Below are positions 13,624 to 21,690 of a stretch of 32,785 nucleotides of DNA, one piece after another (positions within the stretch are counted from its first letter, which is position 1; each line of letters begins with the position of its first letter). The DNA is taken from positions 1 through 32,785 of the forward strand of contig JAEYCB010000034.1 of the NCBI GenBank assembly GCA_023404345.1. Reading direction: 5' to 3'. A model generated the notes under the pieces. It saw only the letters and a list, made by a program, of their open reading frames with translations, did not search any database and was not told the DNA's origin. A program made the position numbers and the translations under genes. This DNA is from Bacillota bacterium. Its GTDB lineage: Bacteria > Bacillota > Clostridia > Christensenellales > Aristaeellaceae.

Positions 13624-14382
13624 ATGTCTGTCAAACAAACCGCGGGCCGCAGCGCCCTGGGAACCTTTGCACCAAAATTTGCCCAGGTCAACGACGACGT
13701 GCTCTTTGGGCAGGTGTGGAACCGAACCGACAAGCTCTTCCTGCGCGACCGCTCGCTTGTAACCGTTACGGCGCTGATGGCGCAGGGACTCACGGATTCA
13801 TCCTTCCGCTATCACCTGACCACTGCCCGGCAAAACGGCATTACCCGTGAAGAGATCGCCGAGATCCTTACCCATGCCGCCTTCTACGCTGGCTGGCCCA
13901 AGGCGTGGGCTGCCTTTAACATGGCCAAGGAGGTCTGGGCAGAGGATGCGCCGCAGCCGGATGGCGGCATGCAGGCACACGCCGCATCGATGATCTTTCC
14001 CATCGGCGCGCCCAACGAAGGATTTGCACAGTATTTCAGCGGGCGAAGCTATCTTGCGCCACTATCGGGGGAGCAGGTGGGCATCTATAACGTGACCTTT
14101 GAGCCGGGCTGCCGCAACAACTGGCATGTCCATCATGCCGCGTCGGGCGGCGGGCAGATCCTCGTGTGCGTGGCCGGGCGCGGCTGGTATCAAGCATGGG
14201 GGGAGGAAGCGCAGCAGCTCACCCCCGGCGATGTGGTGAACATCCCTACGGGCGTGAAGCACTGGCACAGCGCAGCGCAGGATAGCTGGATGAGCCATCT
14301 GGCCATCGAGGTACCCGGCACGGAGACGCGAAACGAGTGGCTGGAGCCGGTGGACGACGGCTGCTACGCTGCGCTGGCCTGA
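13624..14382 (+). CDS. Carboxymuconolactone decarboxylase-like and cupin fusion protein
   Basis: 252 residues with two domains. Residues ~15-108 are CMD/AhpD-like (LFLRDRSLVTVTALMAQG; EEIAEILTHAAFYAGWPKAW) but lack the CxxC of AhpD, as in true CMD proteins. Residues ~135-245 are a cupin: HVHH at 168-171 with H168/H170 as metal ligands, then GGGQILVCVAGRGWYQ, and PGDVVNIPTGVKHWH with H213/H215. Gln178 sits where many cupins have the Glu ligand. Such fusions often sit beside flavodoxins in gut anaerobes (family knowledge); the substrate is unknown. Start ATG follows AAAGGAG (13606-13612). Last gene of the operon. Confidence 0.88.
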   Translation: MSVKQTAGRSALGTFAPKFAQVNDDVLFGQVWNRTDKLFLRDRSLVTVTALMAQGLTDSSFRYHLTTARQNGITREEIAEILTHAAFYAGWPKAWAAFNMAKEVWAEDAPQPDGGMQAHAASMIFPIGAPNEGFAQYFSGRSYLAPLSGEQVGIYNVTFEPGCRNNWHVHHAASGGGQILVCVAGRGWYQAWGEEAQQLTPGDVVNIPTGVKHWHSAAQDSWMSHLAIEVPGTETRNEWLEPVDDGCYAALA

Positions 14383-14393
14383 TCCTTCCGCGC

Positions 14394-14422
14394 TTTACAA
14401 AACCTGCCGCCTTCTATATAAT
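14394..14422 (+). promoter_or_regulatory. Promoter of the LacI-type regulator
   Basis: TTTACA (14394-14399), a 17-bp spacer and TATAAT (14417-14422), starting 11 bases after the previous stop codon. Confidence 0.75.
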
Positions 14423-14462
14423 AAACGTAGTATGTATCCTGATGGCTAAAGGCGGGTAGGGT

Positions 14463-15455
14463 ATGGGTGTAACGGTCAATGAAATCGCCAAGATCTGCGG
14501 CGTTTCCCGCACAACAGTGCTGCGCGCGCTGAACAATCAGTCCCGCGTGAGCGACAAGACGCGCCGTCAGGTGCTGGAGGTGGCAAAGGAGCTGGGCTAC
14601 CGGCCCAATCTGCTGGCGCGCAGCCTCAACACCGGACGCACGATGACGCTTGGCATCGTGGCCATCAACATGGACAACCTCATCTTTGTCCAGACCCTGA
14701 GTGCCATTAACACGGAGGCTCAGCGCAAGGGCTATTCCCTCAACATCGCCCTGCACGGGCAAAGCAGTGAGGCCGAGATGCAGCGCATCCGCGACTTCAC
14801 CGACCGCCGCATGGAGGGAATTCTGCTCAGCCCTATCAGCAAAGGCCCGGAGTTTGAGCAGTTCCTGCTCACTCTCGGCATCCCGGTGGTGTGTATCGGC
14901 AACCATGTTTCTGATAAAATTTCCACCGTAATGATCGACGAGGAGCTGGCCGCGCGCGAGGCAGTGCGCCTGATCGCTTCCAAGGGGTACCGGCGCATCG
15001 TGTTCGTCTGCCCACCGTTGGCTTATGAAAGCCAGCAAAATATCTATTCGCACATTCAGCGCAAGCATGGACTGGAGGCTGAGCTGGCTCTGCATCCTGG
15101 GCTTTCGTATCAGATCATCGCGGCGGAGGATTACGTCCAGCAGCTTTCGCCCGTCCTCAAAACGTTGGGCGACGTGCGCACGGCTATCCTCTGTTCGGGG
15201 GACATCTATGCCCTCAACATCATGCGCTATTTCAAGGCCAATAAAATCAAAACTCCGCGCGATGTGGGCATCATGGGCTTTGATAATATCAGCATTCTGG
15301 AATATATCGTCCCGCGCTTGACCACCGTTTCCACCAATGTCGAAAACGTGGCCGTGGTTGCCGTCAATGAGCTCATTTCTCAGATTGAGGACGATCAGGC
15401 TGTGGCCAAAAAAATAGTTCTGCCTCACAAAATCCTCGATATGGAAACACTTTGA
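14463..15455 (+). CDS. LacI/GalR-family transcriptional regulator
   Basis: 330 residues. The N-terminal helix-turn-helix and hinge read TVNEIAKICGVSRTTVLRALN (4-24) and GYRPNLLARSLNTGRT, followed by the periplasmic-binding-protein-like sensor (LGIVAINMDNLIF; RRMEGILLSPIS; GIPVVCIGNH; DVGIMGFDNISILEYIVPRLTTV). It should bind a sugar and 16-18 bp palindromes with a central CG. Two such sites (20359-20374, 20551-20570) flank the divergent binding-protein and GH43 promoters, making it the best candidate repressor of the arabinan locus (inference). It converges on the GH51 gene across a shared hairpin. The start lies after a weak GGCGGGTAGGG site but is fixed by the HTH. Confidence 0.92.
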   Translation: MGVTVNEIAKICGVSRTTVLRALNNQSRVSDKTRRQVLEVAKELGYRPNLLARSLNTGRTMTLGIVAINMDNLIFVQTLSAINTEAQRKGYSLNIALHGQSSEAEMQRIRDFTDRRMEGILLSPISKGPEFEQFLLTLGIPVVCIGNHVSDKISTVMIDEELAAREAVRLIASKGYRRIVFVCPPLAYESQQNIYSHIQRKHGLEAELALHPGLSYQIIAAEDYVQQLSPVLKTLGDVRTAILCSGDIYALNIMRYFKANKIKTPRDVGIMGFDNISILEYIVPRLTTVSTNVENVAVVAVNELISQIEDDQAVAKKIVLPHKILDMETL

Positions 15456-15466
15456 AACGAAAAAAC

Positions 15467-15501
15467 AAAAGGCCGCTCCCCGGAAATGTGGGGGAGCGGC
15501 C
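15467..15501. terminator. Bidirectional terminator between the LacI gene and the GH51 operon
   Basis: GGCCGCTCCCC (15471-15481) pairs perfectly with GGGGAGCGGCC (15491-15501). It is followed by TTTGAC on plus and by TTTTGTTTTTT on minus, so it is strongest for the minus-strand operon. Confidence 0.8.
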
Positions 15502-15606
15502 TTTGACAGCTTGAGTTTGCACACTCGGACGCAAACAAGGCATCGGGCGGAAAAGATCTCCGCAGCAGAACTTTTTCGACAGACAGACGCGGCGCACCGT
15601 TATGCA

Positions 15607-17112
15607 TCACACCTGAATGCAGATCATATTGAACGACAGGGGAGGCAGCGAAGCCGTCAGCACGTCATCGTGCAGGGCTGCGCCGTCACTTTCGCGGGGG
15701 ATGATGGCGTTGTGGTCGGCTTCGTTGGTTCGCTTAGCGCTGCCGGTGAGCGTAACGCATTCCAGAATGTCCGTCGGCGCGAATCCCTGCAGCTGAAGCG
15801 ACAGCGTAGCGGGGGCATTGTCCAGACGGTTGACGCAGAACACCGCCACTTCACGCTCTGCACGGTTCCAGACGGCCAGCACATCCACAACGGGCACCTG
15901 TGCGCTCACGGGCGCGGCATAGCACGCAGGACTGCCGGACACCTCCAGCACCACATCGCGCGCATGACGAGCCAACATCCGGAAGGGATAGTAGATGGTC
16001 TGCTTCCACATTTCGCCGCCACGCCGGGTTATGATGCAGGAGCTGATGTTGGTGATGAGGGACTGACAGCCGATCTTCACCACGTCGGCGTTGCGCACCA
16101 TGGTCATCAGCATGGAGGCGAAGAGCAGCGCATCCTCCAGGGTGTAGATCTGTTCGCTGATGGCGGGGGCGACCTGCCAGGGCTGCTGGTCCACCTCCTG
16201 GGTCACGCTCTCCGGCGGTTCGGCCCATACGCCCCATTCATCCACGCTGATGTACATGGCCTTGTCGGAGCGCTTGAGCGCCTTGGTGACGGTGATGGCC
16301 GATCGAATTGTAGCGATATAGTTTTCAAAATCTACCGACTGCGCCAGAAATGCCGCTGTGCCCTGATGCTGGCCGCCATAGTACTGGTGCAGCGACAGGT
16401 AATCCGCAATGCCATAAACGTGCTCCAGCACGCACAGGTCCCAGCGGGGAAAGGTAGGCATATCGGACTTGGCGCTCCCGCAGGCGATCAGCTCGATACC
16501 GGGATCGATGGCCTTCATGGCCTTGCCCGTCTCTGCCGCCAGGCGGCCGTATTCCTCCATGGTCTTATGGCCGATTTGCCAGTTGCCGTCCATCTCGTTG
16601 CCCAGACACCACAGCTTCACTCCATAAGGCTGCTCGAAGCCGTGGGCACGCCTCAGATCGCTCAGGCGCGTGCCGCTGGGAAAGTTGACGTATTCCAGGT
16701 ATTCCACCGCGTCCGTAAGGCCGCGCGTGCCCAGATTGACCGTGAGCATGGGCTCAACGCCGGCTTGTGCAGCCCAGCGCATGAATTCGTGGGTGCCGAA
16801 TTCGTTGGTTTCGACGGACCGCCAGGCCAGATCCAGCTGGCGCGGGCGCTCAGCCACGGGGCCGACGCCGTCTTGCCACCGATAGTTAGAGACGAAGTTG
16901 CCACCCGGATAGCGTACACAGGTCACGCCCATGTCGCATACGGCTTGAAGCACATCGCGGCGGCAGCCGTTCTCATCTGCAGCGGGGTGGCCGGGCTCAT
17001 AGATGCCGGAGTAGATCACCCTGCCCATGTGCTCCGCAAAGGAGCCGAAGATCCTCGCGCTGACCTCACCGCGCGTAAAGATGGGGTTGACCGCCAGCAT
17101 TCCCTGGGTCAT
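15607..17112 (-). CDS. Alpha-L-arabinofuranosidase, GH51
   Basis: 501 residues, the usual length for intracellular GH51 enzymes. They release terminal arabinofuranose from arabinan, arabinoxylan or their oligosaccharides. Signatures are the N-terminal FAEHMGRVIYSGIYEPGH (25-42), RYPGGNFVSNYRWQDGVGP (67-85), LGNEMDGNWQ with acid/base Glu173, and ISVDEWGVW with nucleophile Glu292. There is no signal peptide, so it acts on imported oligosaccharides. The start follows GAGGTG, 20 bp after the permease stop; it is the last gene of the operon binding protein - permease - permease - arabinofuranosidase. The C-terminal ~110 residues form the family's beta-sandwich. Confidence 0.95.
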   Translation of the reverse strand: MTQGMLAVNPIFTRGEVSARIFGSFAEHMGRVIYSGIYEPGHPAADENGCRRDVLQAVCDMGVTCVRYPGGNFVSNYRWQDGVGPVAERPRQLDLAWRSVETNEFGTHEFMRWAAQAGVEPMLTVNLGTRGLTDAVEYLEYVNFPSGTRLSDLRRAHGFEQPYGVKLWCLGNEMDGNWQIGHKTMEEYGRLAAETGKAMKAIDPGIELIACGSAKSDMPTFPRWDLCVLEHVYGIADYLSLHQYYGGQHQGTAAFLAQSVDFENYIATIRSAITVTKALKRSDKAMYISVDEWGVWAEPPESVTQEVDQQPWQVAPAISEQIYTLEDALLFASMLMTMVRNADVVKIGCQSLITNISSCIITRRGGEMWKQTIYYPFRMLARHARDVVLEVSGSPACYAAPVSAQVPVVDVLAVWNRAEREVAVFCVNRLDNAPATLSLQLQGFAPTDILECVTLTGSAKRTNEADHNAIIPRESDGAALHDDVLTASLPPLSFNMICIQV

Positions 17113-17132
17113 ATGGGTTCACCTCATTCTGT

Positions 17133-17972
17133 TTATTTCAGGCCGGAGCTGGCCATGCCCTGCACGAAGTATTTCTGGCCGAAGAGATACATCAGAAGCA
17201 TCGGCACCAGCGAGATGAGCGTCCCGGCAAAGGCTGCGCCGTACTGGGACGTGTACTCGCCCACAAACAGGGCCAGGCCGTTGGCCAGGGTGCGCATATT
17301 GGTGTTGCTCGCCACCAGCATGGGCCAGAGCAGGTCGTTCCACGAACCGTTGAAGCTGAGGATGATCAGGCAGATCATTGCGGGTTTGACCTGCGGCAGC
17401 ATGATACGCCCGAAGATACCAAACTCCGATACGCCGTCAATGCGGGCCGCGTCCTCCAGCTCCTTGGGCAGGCCCGTGAAGGCTGCACGCATCATGAAGA
17501 TGGAAACCGCCACGGCGATGCGGGGCACAATCAAGCCCCAGTAGGTGTTGTACATGCCCATCTTGTGCACGATCAGGAACAGCGGCACCATGATGACCTG
17601 AAAGGGAATCATCATCGTGGCCAGCGTAAGAACGAAGCACACATTTTTCCCTTTAAAGTCGTAGCGCGCGTAGACATAGCCGGCCAGGCTGTTGACAAAG
17701 GCGGCGAAGGCGGTGGTCCCGAAGGCATAGATGAAGGAGTTGAGCATGTAGCGCCAGATCTTGATGCGCTTGCCCACGATGAGAAAGTTCTCCAGGGTAA
17801 AGGTTTCCGGCCAGAAGGTGGGGGGATAGGAGATGATCTCCTTTTCGGGCTTGAAGGTACCCAGCAGAATCCACGAGATGGGTACGATGACCAGCAGTGC
17901 CAGCGCGATCAGCAGCAGCCATACCGGAACGGCGGCCACGGCCCGCGTCCAGCTCCATTTTCGCCTTTCCAT
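17133..17972 (-). CDS. Sugar ABC transporter permease (MalG/AraQ type)
   Basis: 279 residues with six membrane segments. The cytoplasmic EAA loop that docks the ATPase reads ELEDAARIDGVSEFGIFGRIMLP, and the C-terminus FGQKYFVQGMASSGLK is typical of CUT1 MalG-type permeases. The start ATG 17972 overlaps the stop of the preceding permease gene (TGATG), with GGAGGA just upstream, indicating translational coupling; a GTG one codon earlier is possible. It forms the channel with the 17972-18868 product. No ATPase gene lies in this cluster, so a shared MsmX-like ATPase elsewhere is expected. Confidence 0.93.
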   Translation of the reverse strand: MERRKWSWTRAVAAVPVWLLLIALALLVIVPISWILLGTFKPEKEIISYPPTFWPETFTLENFLIVGKRIKIWRYMLNSFIYAFGTTAFAAFVNSLAGYVYARYDFKGKNVCFVLTLATMMIPFQVIMVPLFLIVHKMGMYNTYWGLIVPRIAVAVSIFMMRAAFTGLPKELEDAARIDGVSEFGIFGRIMLPQVKPAMICLIILSFNGSWNDLLWPMLVASNTNMRTLANGLALFVGEYTSQYGAAFAGTLISLVPMLLMYLFGQKYFVQGMASSGLK

Positions 17973-18868
17973 CACGCATCCTCCTTGTTCATCTTGCGGT
18001 AGAGCACCAGCGTCGCCAGCATGATGATGGCAAACAGCAGCACCGACATGGCACAGGCGTACCCCATGCGCGCGCCGGAGGTAAAGGCGCGTGAATAGAT
18101 ATAGCTGACGGTGGATTCAGTGGTGAAGTTGGGCCCGCCGTTGGTGGTGGTGTAGATGATATCAAAGATCTGCAGCGACCCTGCGAAGCGGGTGAGCAGG
18201 ATGTACCAGAACGTGGGGCGGATGGAGGGCACTGTGATGCTCACAAACTGCCTAATCCGGCCTGCACCGTCCAGCTCGGCGGCCTCGTACATGGCAGGGT
18301 CGATCTGTTGAATGGCGGTCACATAGATGATGACGGAGATGCCGAAGCTGCGCCAGATGGAGATAAAGGCCACCACAAAGATGGTCAGGCTGGGGGTGTT
18401 GAGGAAGTTGATCTTGCCAAGGCCCATGGTGCGCAGCAGGTAAGTGATCAGGCCAATATTGGAATGCAGGATCATCTTCCACATGACGCCGATGGCGGTG
18501 GCTGAGCAGATCACAGGAAGAAAATAGATTGAGCGGAAGAGCTTGTTGCGCGCGGTGTTTTTGGCCACCAGTGCCGCCACGATCATCGCACCTAGCACCT
18601 GTACCGGAAGCTCCACCAGTGTGAGCACTCCGGTGACGCGCAGGCTGCCCAGAAAGCGCGAATCCGCGAACGCCTCGGCAAAGTTGTCCAGGCGTACAAA
18701 AGTCATCTGCGACAGGGTGAGGTTGGCATCAAACAGGCTCAGCACAAAGGCCATCACCAGCGGCAGGATGTTGAAGAGAAATAGAAGGATGAGCGACGGC
18801 GCCAGAAAAAGGTAGGCACAGCGTCCGGGACGGTTCCAGTACTGGTATGCGCGCTGATACCAATGCAT
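17972..18868 (-). CDS. Sugar ABC transporter permease (MalF/UgpA type)
   Basis: 298 residues. It has an N-terminal cytoplasmic stretch, six membrane helices and the EAA loop MYEAAELDGAGRIRQFVSITVP. The segment LQIFDIIYTTTNGGPNFTTESTVSYIY is the conserved CUT1 NGGP region. The start ATG 18868 is preceded by GGAGTGAGG. It lies 181 bp downstream of the binding-protein gene, the gap being filled by strong hairpins. Confidence 0.93.
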   Translation of the reverse strand: MHWYQRAYQYWNRPGRCAYLFLAPSLILLFLFNILPLVMAFVLSLFDANLTLSQMTFVRLDNFAEAFADSRFLGSLRVTGVLTLVELPVQVLGAMIVAALVAKNTARNKLFRSIYFLPVICSATAIGVMWKMILHSNIGLITYLLRTMGLGKINFLNTPSLTIFVVAFISIWRSFGISVIIYVTAIQQIDPAMYEAAELDGAGRIRQFVSITVPSIRPTFWYILLTRFAGSLQIFDIIYTTTNGGPNFTTESTVSYIYSRAFTSGARMGYACAMSVLLFAIIMLATLVLYRKMNKEDA

Positions 18869-18926
18869 GTGGCCTCACTCCATACATAGTCATTGCCGTC
18901 CCCATGAAGGCTTCGCAGGGAAACGG

Positions 18927-19031
18927 CGTAAGGAAACCTTCGGCTCCCGAAGGCTCAGAAAACGAAGCGAGCGGCGGGCGCGGCCTGCGCCCACCGCGAT
19001 GGCGCCTGTCCGCGGGGGATATCCCCCCGCG
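18927..19031. repeat. Hairpin-array element, copy 2, between binding-protein and permease genes
   Basis: It starts with the same 14-mer CGTAAGGAAACCTT as 17-30. Three stems follow: CCTTCGG/CCGAAGG (18937-18943/18947-18953); GCGG-GGGCGC/GCGCCC-CCGC (18971-18981/18987-18997, one mismatch); and CGCGGGGG/CCCCCGCG (19011-19018/19024-19031). Stem sequences differ from copy 1 while the order of hairpins is kept. In the minus-strand mRNA it would shield the 3' end of the binding-protein message. Confidence 0.6.
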
Positions 19032-19049
19032 AACCGTGCGCGTATGAGT

Positions 19050-20312
19050 TCAGTTGTAGCGGGCCACGATCTCGTCGGCGGCGGCCTGCGCGTTGTTCAG
19101 CGCGTCCTCCACGGAGATATCCTCAAAGGTGATGGAGGACATCATCGGCAGGATGACGTCGTTGAGGATCTCGTTGGTGCCGGCGAAGCTGGAATCCACG
19201 ATGAAGTCAGAGGGCAGAGAGGGATCGGCAGAGGAGGTTACAACAAGCTTTTCGTTGCTCTTGTAGGATTCCTTCTCCTGCACGCTGAAGGCGTAGCTGG
19301 GGAAGCCGTTTTCCAGCGACCAGGTCAGCGCGGGGGAGTTGCCCTCGGCGTCCTCGGTGTTCCACCACTCGATGAAGCGGTAGGCGGCGAGCTGCTCTTC
19401 CTCGGAGACGACGTTGGTCACGGCAAAGCCGATAACCTCAACGGAGTTCATGGGGCCAGCCATGCCTTCGGGCACCAGGGCGATGCCGTAGTTGATGCCG
19501 TTGCTGTCGAGGGCACCGGTGGTCCAGGGGCCGGTGACGGTCATGCCCAGCTGGCCTGCGGTGAAGGTGGGAGCGGTATCAGCATCGATGGGGTTGTAGC
19601 CGCCGTCGATCATTTCCTTGTACATGTTGAGGAACGCAGCGTATCCTTCGTTGCCAGCGAAGTTGGCTTTCCAGGCGCCATCCTCGTTGGTGACGGCCAG
19701 GCCGCCGAAGCGCTGGATAATATGAGCGATCTGGTAGGCGTAGTTGTAGGAGATGCCGGAGCCGTAGACGTTCTTATCTTCGTTGGTGAGGGCCTTGGCA
19801 TATTCGAACCATTCGTCCCAGTTCTGGGGCGGGGTTTCGGGGCCCAGGCCAGCCTCGGTGAAGAGGTCCTTGTTCCACATCATGTAATAGCCCACGATCT
19901 GGAAAGGCACCAGGTACATGGCATCTCCCTCGGAGCAGTAATCCAGATAGGAGGGGATAAAGTCATCGCGGTTGAGCTCGGTCTTTTCAAAGATGTCGCT
20001 CATGTCCTTGAGGTAGTCGGCGTACTGGAAGCGGAATGCCGTAGAGAACAGCACCAGCGCCGGGCCCTCGTTGGCGGCCAGCGCCGAGCTGAGCTGCTCG
20101 GTGAATCCGGAGGAAATGTCCATCTCGATGGTGATGCCCCACTTGTTTTCCGCGTTGAAGCGGTCGACCAGCTGTACCAGCAGGTCTCCGTCGGCGCCGG
20201 TGAAGCTGTTCCAGAACTGAATGGTGATGGGGCTGCTTTCCTCGGCCGCGGCGCCAGCGACGCACGCGAGGCTCATGATGGCAACCAATACCAGACAAAG
20301 AATCCTTTTCAT
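19050..20312 (-). CDS. Extracellular sugar-binding protein of the arabino-oligosaccharide ABC importer
   Basis: 420 residues. Signal peptide KRILCLVLVAIMSLACVAGAAA is probably cleaved before EESSP; Cys17 sits in SLAC, a poor lipobox, so lipidation is uncertain. The mature protein is family 1: ITIQFWNSFTGADGDLLVQLVDRFN at its start, MYLVPFQIVGYYMMWNKDLF and GQLGMTVTGPWTTG. It captures the sugar outside the cell and delivers it to the two permeases. The start follows AGAGGAGG. Its promoter carries a LacI-type operator. Linked GH51 and GH43 genes suggest arabino-oligosaccharides as ligand (inference). Confidence 0.93.
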   Translation of the reverse strand: MKRILCLVLVAIMSLACVAGAAAEESSPITIQFWNSFTGADGDLLVQLVDRFNAENKWGITIEMDISSGFTEQLSSALAANEGPALVLFSTAFRFQYADYLKDMSDIFEKTELNRDDFIPSYLDYCSEGDAMYLVPFQIVGYYMMWNKDLFTEAGLGPETPPQNWDEWFEYAKALTNEDKNVYGSGISYNYAYQIAHIIQRFGGLAVTNEDGAWKANFAGNEGYAAFLNMYKEMIDGGYNPIDADTAPTFTAGQLGMTVTGPWTTGALDSNGINYGIALVPEGMAGPMNSVEVIGFAVTNVVSEEEQLAAYRFIEWWNTEDAEGNSPALTWSLENGFPSYAFSVQEKESYKSNEKLVVTSSADPSLPSDFIVDSSFAGTNEILNDVILPMMSSITFEDISVEDALNNAQAAADEIVARYN

Positions 20313-20358
20313 GTTTGCTGCCTCCTCTATGATTATGTACTGGTCACATCGTTCCGTT

Positions 20359-20374
20359 TGCGTACACGTGTAAC
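20359..20374. promoter_or_regulatory. LacI-type operator 1, in the binding-protein promoter
   Basis: TGCGTACACGTGTAAC, a pseudo-palindrome centred on CG, lies just downstream of the minus-strand -10 box, where a bound repressor would block transcription. It shares GCGTACACGT with operator 2. Confidence 0.6.
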
Positions 20375-20386
20375 CTTATGTACAAC

Positions 20387-20415
20387 AGCATACGCGCTTT
20401 GCATTCATTTGTCAA
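20387..20415 (-). promoter_or_regulatory. Promoter of the ABC-GH51 operon
   Basis: Minus strand TTGACA (20415-20410), a 17-bp spacer and TATGCT (20392-20387). Confidence 0.75.
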
Positions 20416-20510
20416 TAGAACGAACGAAATTTTATGCTAATATTATAAAATATCATAAAAGATGGGGGGAGACCAGCTGCCGGAAGGTGGGGCTGGAGGG
20501 CTTTTCAGGA

Positions 20511-20539
20511 TTGACGCCATAACCTGAAAATGCTATAAT
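20511..20539 (+). promoter_or_regulatory. Promoter of the GH43 gene
   Basis: TTGACG (20511-20516), a 17-bp spacer and TATAAT (20534-20539). Confidence 0.85.
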
Positions 20540-20550
20540 TTCCCGAATAG

Positions 20551-20570
20551 ATGCGTACACGTATACGCTA
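20551..20570. promoter_or_regulatory. LacI-type operator 2, in the GH43 promoter
   Basis: The core GCGTACACGTATACGC (20553-20568) is a 16-bp palindrome with one mismatched pair and a central CG, starting 14 bp after the -10 box. Confidence 0.7.
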
Positions 20571-20591
20571 AATTGTATCGGGAGGGTTTTT

Positions 20592-21563
20592 ATGCGAAGC
20601 GATCAGATCCGACACACGGCCTCCAACCGCCCCTTTATCGAGCAGCGGGCCGATCCCTATATCCTTAATCACACCGACGGCAGTTACTATTTCACCGCTT
20701 CTGTGCCGCAGTATGACCGAGTGGTGCTGCGCCATTCGGCCACACTCGCGGGTCTGCGTACCGCGCCAGAGACGACCGTCTGGGAGCGGCACGCCAAGGG
20801 GCCGATGAGCTGCCATGTCTGGGCACCGGAGCTGCACTGGCTGGATGGGACGTGGTATATTTACTTCGCCGCGGGCGATATCGACGATGTATGGAACATC
20901 CGTCCCTACGTGCTGCGCTGCGAAAGCGCCGACCCGCTCACGGGCGTGTGGCGTGAGGAGGGCCTGCCCCGGCGCGCGGACGATTTCAGCTTTAACGACT
21001 TTTCCCTGGATCTGACCGTCTTTGAGCACGGCGGCCGGCGCTATGGCGTGTGGGCCGAGAAGGTCAATTGCGGAAAAAAGATTTCCAACCTTTATATCGC
21101 GGAGATGGATTCCCCACTTTCCTTCAAAACGCCGCAGGTACTGCTTTCCACCCCCTCCTACGACTGGGAGCGAGAAGATTTCTGGGTTAACGAAGGACCC
21201 TTCTTCCTTCCGGGTAAAGAGCATCTCTACATCAGCTTTTCGGCCAGTGCCACGGGGGCGTGCTACTGCATCGGGTTGCTGTGCGCCCCCAGCGGTGCCG
21301 ATCTGCTGGACCCTAATTCCTGGCGCAAGGTGCGTCAGCCTGTGCTGCGCACTGACGAGCAGTTGGGCCTCTACGGGCCGGGTCATAATTCCTTCTTCCA
21401 GGACGACGAGGGAGATACTATCATGGCCTATCACGCCCGCCAATATGACGAGATCACCGGTGACCCGCTCTATGACCCCAACCGTCATTGCTACCTCATG
21501 AAGGTGAACTGGCAGGATGACAAGCCCTGTTTTTCCTACGACAACAATCTTTCTTTTGACTGA
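20592..21563 (+). CDS. Glycoside hydrolase family 43 (arabinofuranosidase/xylosidase or exo-arabinanase type)
   Basis: 323 residues, single five-bladed beta-propeller domain without signal peptide. The three catalytic acids can be placed: Asp21 in QRADPYIL (base), Asp140 in DFSLDLTVF (pKa modulator) and Glu201 in WVNEGPFF (acid). The late GPGHNSFF motif supplies the family's active-site His. It acts in the cytoplasm on imported arabino- or xylo-oligosaccharides, complementing GH51. The exact linkage cannot be told from sequence. The start ATG follows GGGAGG (20580-20585), 22 bp after an operator. Divergent from the ABC operon. Confidence 0.92.
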   Translation: MRSDQIRHTASNRPFIEQRADPYILNHTDGSYYFTASVPQYDRVVLRHSATLAGLRTAPETTVWERHAKGPMSCHVWAPELHWLDGTWYIYFAAGDIDDVWNIRPYVLRCESADPLTGVWREEGLPRRADDFSFNDFSLDLTVFEHGGRRYGVWAEKVNCGKKISNLYIAEMDSPLSFKTPQVLLSTPSYDWEREDFWVNEGPFFLPGKEHLYISFSASATGACYCIGLLCAPSGADLLDPNSWRKVRQPVLRTDEQLGLYGPGHNSFFQDDEGDTIMAYHARQYDEITGDPLYDPNRHCYLMKVNWQDDKPCFSYDNNLSFD

Positions 21564-21599
21564 TGCCCTTCCGCAGGAGCCTATGAAAAGATAAAGTTC

Positions 21600-21657
21600 A
21601 GATGCGCATCTTGACAAGCCGTATCGGAAGGAATACCATATGTAATGGGTTACTTAT
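21600..21657 (+). promoter_or_regulatory. MarR promoter with operator copy 1
   Basis: TTGACA (21611-21616), a 17-bp spacer and TACCAT (21634-21639). The 20-mer ATATGTAATGGGTTACTTAT (21638-21657) follows and matches the site ahead of the exporter gene at 17 of 20 positions. A perfect 12-bp palindrome, AGATGCGCATCT (21600-21611), touches the -35 box. Confidence 0.7.
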
Positions 21658-21690
21658 TGAGTGCGGCTTGAAGCCAGGGGAGGGTTGGCC

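Noticed and set aside
15511..17544. 677-codon plus-strand frame across the GH51 and permease genes
   Set aside because: It spans two well-conserved genes on the opposite strand and crosses their junction; composition is His/Gln-rich as expected for antisense.
18867..20522. 551-codon plus-strand frame opposite the binding-protein gene
   Set aside because: It covers the hairpin array and the divergent promoters and is antisense to the binding-protein gene; no family features.
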